The notes below the pieces were generated by a model, which saw nothing but the letters and a program-made list of their open reading frames with translations, made no database searches and was not told the origin of the DNA. 64,000 bases of DNA. It comes from Aphelocoma coerulescens. Lineage: Eukaryota > Chordata > Aves > Passeriformes > Corvidae. Both the position numbers and the translations under genes were made by a program. Positions 1 through 12,244 of this stretch are shown piece by piece. The DNA is taken from contig NC_091023.1 in NCBI RefSeq assembly GCF_041296385.1, positions 23,251,924 through 23,315,923 of the forward strand, read 5' to 3'. Within the stretch, counting starts at the first letter, position 1. Each line of letters begins with the position of its first letter.

Positions 1-3000
1 TGAGCCCATCAAATTTCACAGGCTTTACAACATTGGGCTGACTCTGTACACGGGAATGAGAATTTGCAGAGGATAAATCCAGCCAGTTATGTGGGGCTGA
101 TGAGCTGTGTGGTTCAGCTGTAAGGATGTTTCCTCCAGGAGAATGCAAGGTCCCCTTGTAGAGCACTGCTGGAATCAGCAGCTTCTCAATGGGATTTGCC
201 AATGTATCTTGCCTGGTCCATGGTTAATTAAAGGATCGTACAATTCCCTTTCCTGTTCTGTGCTCGTGCCAGAAATTCTTGTTCTAAGCCTGGATCTGGA
301 TCTCACTTTGAAATAAAATTTTTAAAGAATCCCCAGTGTCTGGTAGTATTCCATAGTTATTGTTTGTGTTATAGGAAGACCAACAGATCCAAAAATAAGA
401 CTAGAGCCAATATGGTCATCTCTGTACCAATATAGTATACTACTTCTGATCTTGGAGAACTTACAAAAATAGACAGAAATGGACAGAAATTCAAGCATAG
501 GTAATTAGGAATGCAGAGAATAAACTCTTGGTTCCATGATATTCCCCATATTGTCTTCTCCAAATGCCTGCTCATCCTAGGCCTTCTAGCATCTCCTCAT
601 GACCACTGGAGACTGCTTTTTTCATCAAGAGCTGCTGTGATACTGATGAATACAAATATTTCCTGGGATAGAGAAGAATGACTGCAGAGAGAAGATGCCT
701 CCAGGTGAAATCAGATTTCCCATTAAAAAGCTCTGTGTGTCTTCAGTTCTGACATGACTCTAAGAGCCACCAATTGAATGTGACACAGCAGATAATACAA
801 ATCTATAGTTATCTCTAATATGTAACAGTGCCTACAACATAATTACCTGAATCACATTCACCCTCACTCTGAGGCTGGCGATTCACAACCCATCATTCCA
901 CCGACCTCCATCAAGAGCTTGAAAGAAGGTACCTTTGAAGAAAATTTGAATTTTACAAGAACACTCTATTAGACTATGGATTAAGACAGGAAATTAGTAC
1001 CTAGGGTCAAATCCTTTTGGTACTATTTACATTGGAAAGGGGCTCCCTGATTTATATTTCTATAAATATTATCTGCTCACCAGGTGCCAGCTGCCAACGT
1101 GGGGCAGGGCTGGACTGTGTAGCTGTAAATCAGGAGAGGAGATGGTGCATCTTCTGCGTCTGATGACTCCACGGGATGGGCTGACTTCCCTGGGGATGTG
1201 GGGGGAGGTGTAGACTGCAAGACAAGATCTTTCACATTGGGCTCCAGGGAATTCAGGGCAGAAAAACGAGGTCAGAAATGAGCATCACAGGCACAGAAGG
1301 TGGGACATATGTAAACACACTTACATAGATTGTCTCTGCCATTTAGATCCACAGTGCACACAAATTAAGGGATACCCCAGTAATTTGCTGCTATTCCTTT
1401 AAGCAGAAGCAGCAGCCACCTGCCTGACTTGGGGCAGCATTTATGTAAAGGACTCCAAGCACACCTTATCCTTTATATATTATATAAATCAGACTGTGCT
1501 CAGGAAGATGAACCCTCTCCTGACTTTATCAGACATTATCAGCACTTACCATGAAGTCCTGACTCACAGACTGCATTGGTCCTGCCTTTCCATCACTTTC
1601 TGCACCATGAAGTCAGTCCCTTGGGATGAACAAGGGATGAGCATGCTGTTGGGCATCTCCTCCTTCTCCGAAAGCTCTTCAAGACCCACCTCATAATCCC
1701 ATGTCTTTTTGGGACACAAAGTGATGTCAGTGATTCCATCACTGCTATTCACCATGCAGTCCTGACCCATCTGGAAGGGAAGAGATGATGATAAAGCAAA
1801 TTTCCCCACATGCAAACCAGAGCTGAGATCCTGCCATGAGGAAACCCCAGCAGAGCTGAAGCTTTGTTCACCAAGCCACCTTTAAGACTTCAGTTTGTGA
1901 AGTGCCTTGGGTAAGTCAGACTCAGCAGTGCCCTGCCATTGGCAGAATGAACAGAAATCACTTGCTTTACACTTCCAAAAAAGGTCTGTGCTGGTTAAGC
2001 TCAAGAATATTTTTAACAAAAGATGGCACAGCAGAAATATTTCAAATAGAAATTCTGTATTATATATGGAGTTATTTTTCAAGTCCAAGTGTGAGCAGGA
2101 TTTATGGTAAGATTGTGCCTTCAAGTCTTGCTACCACAACTGCTGGTCCTACCCAGTCATTAAGTACTGGGTTTTTGGAAGCACTAAGAGCCTTTCATAG
2201 TAAATAAATATAAGTATCCTCAATTTAGTATTGGAGAAACAAAGACAGAAAGCAAAGACTTTAGATCTTCCTGAGACCCCAGTCTGTGAAATGTCCATGC
2301 TGGAAAACCGCAATGCTCAGGAAAAAAATGATACAGGATCTAAGAAAGCTTCAACTGTTTTATAGAAACATTTACACACATCAAAACATTTCATCCCAGG
2401 CCACTGCCACTGCAGGTAGCTGCTAATTAAAATCTGCTGTGCTGGGGCTACTGTCTCTAAAACTCTGGCCAGCATATGTTTTATTTCTCTTCTTTTTTAT
2501 GTTTCTATGTTGTTTGTTTAGTTTCTGAGCTTGTCTGATGATATTTTCAAAATTCAGTTTTATGTTTAAAGATTAAGTTTAATAAGCTTGTACAATATAT
2601 AAGAAGATTATAATTTATTATTCAAAAAGTTTCCTGACAAGATGTCTACAAGAAACATGACCCAAACCACACCGCCTTGTAATAATACCTCTTAAAAATT
2701 CCTGACCTCCCACCAAACACTCCTGCAGACTTCCCTGCTTCAGTCCTTGCTGAATATCTCATATATGTCCCCTCTAACATTACACAGGAGGAAATGAAAC
2801 GGGAAAGTCATCAGCTCAGACTGACAAACGAGGGCAATTATCCACCACCATGTTATTTTCTCTTAGTATTGACAAAAAGCGCTTTTTCTGGCAGTGAAGG
2901 ACTGGGGGCTCATGAAAACACTTTCGGATCCCCTGTGACACTTGATGCATCTTTCCTTTTCTTGTAAGTGGGCCACTGAGAACATGGTGCCCTGGAAAAG

Positions 3001-6000
3001 GAGAGAGGGTGAGGGCTGGTCCTGTGCTTAGAGGGCACAGGGAGTGCAGGTGTGAGGAACACAGGTGTGAGAGGTCGAGGTGTGAGAAGTAAAAGCAAAA
3101 CCACGAGGGATGCCCCTTCTGACAGGGGTTTGGTGCTCACATAACCACCCCCAGGCTCAGCCCAGGGGTGATACTGCCTCTGCCTGCCCCCAGAATCACT
3201 TCCAAGGATCTCCTTCACGTCCCAGCCCTGCTCCTGCACACTGTGTTCACTGGGACAGGGCTTTTCCACTGGCAGGTGATACTCCAGGCTGAGGGCAGTG
3301 TGTCCTCTCCCAGTGGTTTCCATGTGCCCAGTGACCTGGCTGCCTCCTTTCCCTGCATTACACTACAAGGATGGACACCTTTTTGCCATCAGCACTGTCC
3401 CTGTGTTCCCACAACTGCAGGTGACAACCAGGCTGGGCATGGGGTTGGTATTTTATTGACACAGCTGTTTGACAGTTTGTGATTTGCACTGTTGCAGATT
3501 TCATATTTGCTAAAACCATATTTGCTTGCTTTTCTAGCTGGAGAATACCTTTTATTCCTATTTTTTTCTTTTTCTTTTTTTTTTTTTTTATTCCTTGTGA
3601 TAGGGTTTGGGAGCACTGCTATAAGAGAGCTTTGTGTAAGCTTGGTCCACATGCCAACAGCTACTCACCATCACTAATAGGTAAAACTACTCAGGGATTT
3701 TAAAACTTTTAACAAGACCTTGTCTAGACTGGTATTTAGTGGCAGTACAATTAAATCATACTGCAGAAGAAAAAAAGAAAAAGAGATTAAATTATTTTAA
3801 TTACCTTTTGAAGCCACTTCTTCCCTGTAGAGGTCAGACCTTGATTTAAATCGGTGCACATCAGGTGTTGCTCCACTGATGTAGCAGCAGTGTGAAGGTT
3901 AAAGGGATCATGTGTTTGTCTATAAGACAGGCCAAAGACTGGCCTATAACACAGCTGTATTTGCAATAAATCTGTTCTTTTTTTACCTTGCTATAAACTT
4001 TGCCAAAGGAGTCCCTCAGCATGGGGCTGTCACTCAGGATTCATGTGAAATGTCCAGGATGCAGATACTGAGCATAAACTTCCTGGGATGCATGGATGTT
4101 TTCCATGCCTGTTTCCCATGGGCATCTCCTCACCCTTTTGTGCCACCCTGCTCTGTGGACCCTCAGTGTGGAGTGAAGACCAACCATGTCCAGAGTGGGC
4201 AGTGGCTGGTCCATATTTATTTCTCCCATATTATCCCATTTATTGTTTCTCCCCCATGCTCGGGTGGATGGCGTTGCTTTGCTCCTTGGGCTTTTCCAGC
4301 CCTCCCTTCCACATCAGATGCATCTCCAGTGCCTGATAATCTTTTCCGAGACAATTAAACCTTCATTTGTTGCTTCCTTGCAACTCCAGATTTTAAAACT
4401 ATACACTTTCTTTTTTTTTCTGTTAGGTTAGGATTGCTTCCAACTTCCAATCCCCAATTTAGATTACACGCTCAGAAACTAACTCCAAACATTTACTGCG
4501 TTTGAAGGTCACAGTGCTATTGATTGATTTCCAGTTATAATGTATGTTGTCCTAACATGAGTTAAAAACATTCTGGGCTAAATCCAAAAATGCTGGGATC
4601 AAAGCATCTGGACTTGTTGCTTTCATGTTTGGCACATAAAGGGGCTGGCAGTCACCAATGTGGTCTTGGCTGGGCTATAGTTGTTTTCATTCTCTGATGT
4701 GAAACAGTTGGGAATCACAGACCCTCCAACAGTTATAGTGGACTAAATAAAAATTGGCTTAATAACCTGCCAAGCATTTGAAAGTGCCAGTCTCCAGAGT
4801 TTTTCACAACTTATTGGCTATGGCATGTTTTTCTTTTCATTTCTCTTGTGTTTTTTTTCTTCCTCTCTCTCTTTTTTTTTTTTTTTTAAGAAAGAATTTT
4901 CTGCAAAATTAGACCTTCAGTTGGGTATTTGAAATAGGTAAAGTCTTCATCTCATCAGACTCAATTTATCATCTTTGATCTGACTTCACTCATTCCTTTG
5001 GCTGCTCCATCTGATTTTATAATTTAAAAAAAACCCCAACATTTTTGCTATCAAACTTATCACATAAGAAAATAAACAAGGGCAAATTTCTTGGCTAGCC
5101 TGTCTTAAAGATATCCCAGCACTGCATCTGCATGTCAGCTTTTCACTTTCAAATTCACTTTAAACAGATTATTCCTAAAGTTTTTTCATTAGTCTCCCTA
5201 AAAGTCTTCTATTTATATTTGCTGTTTATAAAATCGCATCCAGAGGCCGTTGTGCAACGCGCTGCACAGAGTCAAAAGCCATCAAGCCCTTGAGACAAAC
5301 AATGGAAACACTTCACAGATGGGAGCTGTTGTACAGATGGAAGATGGGGGCAGTAGGGACATGGAGGTTGGAGAGAGGAAGAATTATGGATGTTGGCCAT
5401 GGTTGCGAAAGAAGCCAGTGGCAGAGCCAGCCACTTAACCCACATTCCCATCCAGTTGCTTCCCTACTAATTAATTTTCCTCTCTCATCCTTTGAGAAGG
5501 CACATTACAATTTTTACCCCCTTCTCTCATGTTTCTAAAAAAATAAAGCGCTGGCGATTGAAAAATCAAATTCTTCATGAACGTCACGCAGTTTTTCAGT
5601 CACTTTGGCTAATTTCTAGGAACTTTGCGTTGGCCTTGGGAGAGATGCTGCAGATCCAGCGTGGGGGCTGCCCCTGGCGAGGGCAGCACCAGGAAGGTCA
5701 CTGCTTCCAAAGTTAAAGAGCTGCTTCTGTTATTTCCAGCCAGACAATGGCACTTGGCTGCACGCTGGGTTGAAGTTTATGCTCAGACAAGTTTTAGTGC
5801 AGTCTATCGGTCAGAGAGTGCAGTGCTGCTCCTCCTGCTTCCCACTCTTGACAGCTAATCCACAGGAAAAGGGAATTTATTGCAGCCCCATCAGTGGTTC
5901 AGGCCTGCACTGGACCTTGGCATCCAAGATTGATGCCCTCAATGCTCTTTGCCCATCCCTGCGTGGCTTCAGCAAAAATCTCCCGAGGGACCACGTGCTG

Positions 6001-7711
6001 CAAATCCCTTTTCTGCTGCCCAAGCTGAGCTGAGATTCTTTGGATTTAAGCAAGTGATATCAGAGCAAAAAATAGGAGGAGGAAAAGGACAGTTTGATCC
6101 TTGACCTCTGGAGGAGAAGCAGGGTCTTCTCTGACTGATTTTTAAACAGACCATTTTCAATATCTCCATGAGGCTTCCAATCAGGTCTTGGACAGTAAAA
6201 CTTGGATTGAAGAGAGGCTAAAATCAGCTAAAACTAATGTTTTAGAGACAGTCAGGACATGAGGGATGAAGTGTTAAAGCAAAGAGATGATTTCAGTTCT
6301 GGCACCTTTGGCAAGGCTAAATATCTCTTTAGGACTTGTAGTAAAGAAAAAAATGAATGTTCCACTAAGAAAACCAACACTCAGCATAAAAAACACATTT
6401 ACCATTAATATGTAGACTAGAGCCATCTAAAAGTAAGATTACCTTATAGTAAAATGAATATAAATTTGGCTTGCTAAAGTATTTTGAGGACTTTTTTTGT
6501 GTTCAGGTGAAACATTATCAATTGCTGCTGTGTGTGGCTGTATTTATACAGTTTGCTTTTCATATTGCCATTAGAAAAACCTATGCACATTCTTTCCATG
6601 TAAAATAATTTTGTAAAATAACTTAGTCCAACAGTTACACCTAGTCTGAGTATCAAAGATTTTTTTTTTAATTTTTAATGTTTTGATTATAAGTGGGTAA
6701 ATGAGCATATGTGCAATTATATTTTGGGTGCAATATCTTCAGCCGCCACATTTTGGCATTTTATTTTATTAGCTAAAAGCTCACATATGGTTTCCATGTT
6801 TCCAATCTGGCTTTAAGGATGCAATGGCTGAATTAAGCAATGTTTCTCCTCACTCCAATTCCCTTAGATATACTTAAAAAGTCCATTCAGATTATAAAAA
6901 AAGTAAATTAAGGTTTATAATATTCAGAAGGTGGCCCATGGTAGTGAATAATACAGTGCTATCTTGTAAGTCCCCTTGCACCCTGCAGAAACTGTTAAAA
7001 CCCAAGTTTCATAGTTTAAAATATTAAATCACTCTATGATCCTGTGGGGAAGTGTTGTGCCTGAATCCCTGTATATTTATTTTATGAACAACCGTGCCAT
7101 TGTATCAGCATGAGAACCCCCAGATGATGGGTCACCCCACATGGCCACTGGGATTTGCAGGTCCTTCAGCAGCTCCCCACCTTGGACCTGGGGTATTTGG
7201 GGAGGATTTTGAGAGTCCTCATTCAACACAGTCTGACAAAGTCTAGAAAAAATGACCTGGAGGAAAGAGCTCAGGGTCACTTGATGTGTAGCCATGAGAG
7301 CGGTCAACAGGAGCTGAGCAGTGGATGGGACTGGGAGAGGGGCACAGCTCCAGGGGGGTTGTGGAAAGGGAATGAGCAGCTCTGTATCCTGTGGGGTTTG
7401 TGGCAGAGGTGGTGTGGCTCGGACGTCAGGCAGCGCTTCCCAACCGCGGAGGTTGTGAATCCCTAAATGCAAAGAGGGAAATCAGCGAGTCCCTTGGGAG
7501 GAGGTTTGCAATAACTGCGCAGGCAAACACACGTCAGGGATGGTCTTGGCCTCGGTGCAGCAGCTTGGCTGACTGACCTCCCAGGTCCCAGCCAACCCCT
7601 CGTTTCTGTGAGCTCATCAAAACACATCCAGCACGTCTGGGAGCATGGGAATGAGGGACTTCTCTGCTGAAGTGGTGCAAAAGTAAATCAGATCCAGGAT
7701 ATCCCTCTTTT
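1..7711. other. 3' flanking DNA, no recognised gene
   Basis: AT-rich sequence without an exon I can name. It holds T/A tracts (for example 3568-3590 and 4871-4888), a short GGTGTGAG-type repeat around 3045-3090, and a few minus-strand segments that look exon-like (1081-1214, 1568-1770, 3141-3233, 7077-7242; see separate entries and findings). In mammals ARHGEF16 lies on this side of MEGF6, but I see none of its Dbl-homology or SH3 coding sequence. Confidence 0.5.
1568..1770 (-). other. Possible unassigned coding exon (weak)
   Basis: A pyrimidine-rich acceptor (CTTCCCTTCCAG) precedes a 203 bp stretch open in phase 0, beginning MGQDCMVNSSDG and containing VGLEELSEKEEMPN, with a donor T|GTGAGT. 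The other two frames are closed. The residues are acidic and codon third positions are moderately GC-rich. I do not recognise the family. It may belong to a gene downstream of MEGF6 or be chance. Confidence 0.2.
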
Positions 7712-7955
7712 ATCGTAGAATCCTGGAATGGTTTGAATTGCAGGGGGGCCTTTAAGACCATCTCATTCCACCCCCTGCCATGGGCAGGGACACCTTCCAC
7801 TATCCCAGGTTGCTCCAAGCCCCATCCAACCTGGCCTTGGACACTTCCAGGGATGGGGCAGCCACAGCTTCTCTGGGCACCCTGTGCCAGTGCCTCACCA
7901 ACCATCCTAACACAGACTTACATCTCCAGATCTTCAAGTTTCTATCTAAATTAAT
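7712..7955 (-). mobile_element. CR1 LINE 3' fragment
   Basis: The plus strand starts with a diverged 'agaatcctggaatggtttg' end and continues through 'ccatgggcagggacacctt' and 'tccaacctggccttggac', the reverse of an avian CR1 3' end. The minus frame reads VRHWHRVPREAV, the C-terminus of the CR1 polymerase. It is 5'-truncated. Confidence 0.88.
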
Positions 7956-10900
7956 CAAAACCCAGCAAAACATGCAAGTTTGAACATAACCCATATCCAG
8001 AGGTACAGTTAAGTATGGGATTAAACAGTTTTCTGAATGGGGTCCCTATGTTACTAAGGATTGGCTGTTAGTCTTGGCTCTTTTTTTCAGCCAAATTGAG
8101 ATGGGAAAAGGTTTTCACACTAGGATGAAGCCAAGCATTTTTTCTCTCCCTTTCTCTGTCTTTTTTTCCACCTTTTTCTCTCCAACAGAACAAGATAGAT
8201 GCCTGACAACTGTTTCTATCTTGCTAATATCCTGGAATCTGGGCCCTTGGCTGTGGGAAATTCAAGACTAAGTTGCTGCTCAGACATGTTCAGCTGAAGG
8301 TTGTAATCCCAGTTCCCGCATATGCAAGCTCTCCGGACCACTGGGATGTTTAAACCAGGAGAGTTCTTATGATTTGGGTAAAACACAGAGTAAGAAGGGG
8401 AAACAGTGTAAGGGTCTAAATTAATCTGATTTTTCACAGGGTTTTGGTGTTGACAAATTTCTAAGACTTTGTTTTAGTTGAAGTGTCCTAATCAACTCCA
8501 AAAATTCAACCGATATTTTAAAGGGTGACCATTATTTTTTTCCATTCTTTGGAGACATCAAACTACCATAACTTTGCCTGGAGTCATGGAGAAGGAGGTG
8601 ACCTCAGCTTCTCTGAAAATCAGCTGTAAGTATACCATGTTTGTGAACAGAATTATTGTCTGTGATCAGTGTTAAAAATGTAGACCTTGGATGTCTTCCC
8701 TCTTTAGTACCAGTGAAATGAACTAATCAAAACACCGAGAGCTCAGAGAACAAGTGAATATTGTGTTGGAACTTCCACTCAGTGCCTGGACTGGTCCTCA
8801 TGGACACACAATCTGCAAGATCAAGAGATGCTTCAGCCCTTCTGCTGACACTTGAAAAAGAACATTATAAGGTTTAAGGAGGAAAGCAAATTAATGGAAA
8901 CATCCGCTTAAAAGGACCGTTTCCAATCACTGGTACTCCATTCATTACAGGCCTGAGTGGTTCCAGAGACAACAGAAAACTATGCATTGTTGCAATGCCA
9001 AGAACAAGAGACGCAATATGGATGTTGTGTTGCTTCTCACTCATGGCAATCTGAATGTTTTCATGCCCTTCCCATCTCGCCTGGCGCATTCATCAGCCAG
9101 AAAGTTGCTGCCACTGTCCCCCTCGTGACCAAATGGGAGGCAGGGCTGGTGTTTCAGGGCCCTTCCAGCCAGACACAGTTGGGTTGGGGCGCTGGCACTG
9201 CAGCTGTGCTGCTTGCACAGCCCCAGGAGCAATATAAGCCAGACACTGGGCAGGAGTTCTGCCTGATGCATTGTCAAGCTAAAAACCTTTTATGGGAGGC
9301 AAAGTTTTTTATGGGAGGTAAAAGCACAGCAGTCATTTAATTAACAATACCTCAAAGTCTTCAGAGAACCACATGGCTGAAGTTTTCCCAAGGCCACTGT
9401 GATAACTTGTTAAAATTTGGCCAATGCAATTTAATCTTAGCTCCGCCAGCCATTTCCCCAGCATCCCTGTGGCGTGGCCATGACATTATGGCACGGACTC
9501 TCCTGCATGGTGAGGGTTTGAAAATGTCACCATATGTTACAGATATCTCAAGAGCACATGGAAAAACTTCATCTCGAGGCCTGGCAAGGCACACACAGTA
9601 ATACAGGGCTTTTTCAGAAAGTGAAGCAGCAGCCTTCCAGCAGAGCTTGCTTTCAACCCACATCTAACAGAGGGGAGGGTGCACCATTTCTGATTAGTAC
9701 CTAAGGAATCTGTACTCAAAACACTCACCAGGTAAGGCAGAAATAACCCTACAATGCTCAATATTACCTGCACTGAGGTCAACAGGCCATAACCAAGGAC
9801 ATCGAGTGCCACAGCCCAGTGTGAAGTCCATCGCAGTCTACTGGAGTCACCAACTTCCGCTGAGTTTGATGAAGCCAGAATGGGTTAAGAAATGGGTATG
9901 TGTGGTGAAATTGTGCAACTTGTATTGTTTTGGCACTACATATAGTCTAAACTAACAACCTTGGCCAAGATAGGCTTTTTTTTTTTTTTTAAAATCTTTC
10001 CTTTTAGGCCTCTTGTAATTTAATCTTACCCAAAATTTATGGAAAGAATACATACCCCCTTTATGCCAATCAGTGAGGATTAGTCCTCGCAAAGACTGTT
10101 TCTTCCGTGCTATTTTGCATCTTGGTGCAGTTTTAGGTCTCTTAAATGTAAAAATAAACAAACATCCATACATCTGGGAGCAGATTTCCAAGCAGAGCCC
10201 AGCGCCAGCTTTTTTCCTTTTCTGAGTGCTCAGCACCCACGACGGGGCCAGTTCAGCTAAACCAGGGCCAGGTTTCCATAGGAACATGGTGATCTGGAGG
10301 CTCCCATTGTGACAAATATGCACAGATTCATCGTTTAGCTCATCCTCCCACCCAGGAATGATAAAATGACACAGTGCTGCAGCAGCAACAACATCAGCTA
10401 TCGACAACAACAGCAACGAGCCTGTGACGGACACATAAACAGCTGGGAGGAATGTTGGCCATGCAGGGCGATTGCTCAAGTCCCCAGTGCAGACCTGAGT
10501 GTTTGCTTATGTTCCTGCTTGGCAAGATACGGCACTGTGGAGATACTGGTTAGTGCTTGGGTAAGAGAATCGTTTCTGACATGCCACTGATTCCTCAGAA
10601 CAGAAGAAAACCATTGGGAAGGGAGATACGGCGCTGGTAACTGCTCTTCCTTGCTGATTTACTGGGCCTACCCCTGATTTATGAAGTGCAACTCTGGACA
10701 GGATGTTGCCAGTTGAGGCTGTGTATTGCGTGTCAGCTGCAGGATTTAGGGATGACCCCTGTCCTGCAGGGAAAGGCTCTACACTGGACAGGGGATGGTC
10801 TGAGCAGGTGTTTTCCATCTCCAGCTTCTGTGGCAGGTCGAGTTATTCAGTCTGACAACTGCCAAGTGCATGTTTAATTGTATAGGACAGAGAGTTGGGT

Positions 10901-11165
10901 GAGCAAAGCAGGGAAGCCTTGCCCTTATTCATACAAACAGCCCAATGAATTTCTTTCTGCTACAGTCCTTCCTTATTTTGCGTTTCCTTTCCACAAACAT
11001 TTGAGTGAACCGAATTCAGGGAAAAGCAATTCCATGGTCTCATGAGAAAGAGTCATTGGAAATCATTTCTGCACACCAAAATACTTGGGCTTGTAATCAG
11101 GGGACAATAACCTCATGTACCAGAGAAGCCACGTGATGATGTGTGTCTGATCTATATCTGAATAA
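7956..11165. other. Intergenic DNA, nothing recognised
   Basis: No coding similarity or structured element seen. The longest open frame in the flank (minus strand, 9952-10479) has no recognisable domain and runs through an A-rich tract; I treat it as chance. Confidence 0.5.
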
Positions 11166-11553
11166 GCACAGAATCAGAGAATCATTTAAGCTGGAAAAGC
11201 CATCTGAGACCATTGAATCCAACCATTAACCCAGCACTGCCAAGCCCACCACCAGCCATGTCCCTAAGCACCACATTTGCATGTTGTTGGAACAATTCCA
11301 GTGTAGGGATTCCACCACTGCCCTGCACAGCCTGTTCCAATGCCTGGCCATCCTTTCAGAGAAGATGTTTTCCCTAATATCCAAGCAAGACTTCCTCTGG
11401 CACAACTTGAGACCATTTCTTTTTGTCATATCACTCATTACCTGGGAGAAAACACCACTCCCCACCTGGGTTCAACCTCCTGTCATGGAGTTGTAGAAAG
11501 TGATAAGGTCCCTCTGATCCTCCTCTTCTCCACACTAAACAACCCTTGCAGGT
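11166..11553 (-). mobile_element. CR1 LINE 3' fragment, longest left-side copy
   Basis: About 390 bp from 'agaatcatttaagctggaaaag' through 'cagcactgccaagcccacc' and 'cctgttccaatgcctggcc'. The minus frame reads [15 protein letters not shown], the CR1 polymerase tail. It is diverged and 5'-truncated. Confidence 0.85.
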
Positions 11554-12223
11554 AGATTCCACTATCAAATGAAGGAGTGGTGAACAGTCACACAAAAATA
11601 TTTATTCATTGAGAAAATAGTGAGAAAAAAAAAAAAGAATAGCAATTGCACGGATCATCTTCCTTACAAGAAAATCATACAGCATGTTGGGAACAACTTT
11701 CAATGTGTGTGACTGCTTTGCACGCCACGTCTTTTTCGTAAGAGTTTATTTCCAACATCATAAAAAAAACCCAACCAAACCCCCCCAGTTATTTGCTCAC
11801 TGTTTGTAACACTCCGCAACTTTAAAAATTCTTCCTCCCCAGTGCAAACATACTTTCTCAGAGAGGCAGGAGCTCAGCCCCGCTAAGATGCTTAAGAGGA
11901 GGTCAAGAGAAAAGTCATTTACCAGGGGAATCTCTCTCAGCCCTTAACACATTTTTATTGCTACCTATGCACACAGTGTTCTCTCAGAGGCTAGATGAAT
12001 AAATATGCCTCTTTTGAGCAAACATTTATAATGCTATTTGAACACGGGGGAAAAACAGTTTCAGAGTAAAAATGATACTCACACCATGTTTACATTTTTT
12101 TTTTCCAAGCTGCAGTTAAAATGAAACTATCCAGACAGACATTCAGCATGAGGCTCGGGAAAGCATGTTTCTTTTGGCCCCTTTCACTACAGAATTTCAC
12201 CTAAAAATGAAATACAAAAGACT

Positions 12224-12244
12224 GGGGGTTGGGGGGGGGGGGGG
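12224..12244 (+). repeat. Poly-G tract (G5-TT-G14)
   Basis: Five Gs, two Ts and fourteen Gs in a row on the plus strand. It could form a G-quadruplex, but may also vary in length between reads. Confidence 0.8.

Noticed and set aside
9952..10479. Longest minus-strand open frame in the 3' flank (175 codons)
   Set aside because: No recognisable domain, a lysine-rich end made by an A tract, no splice or poly(A) context, and a length compatible with chance.
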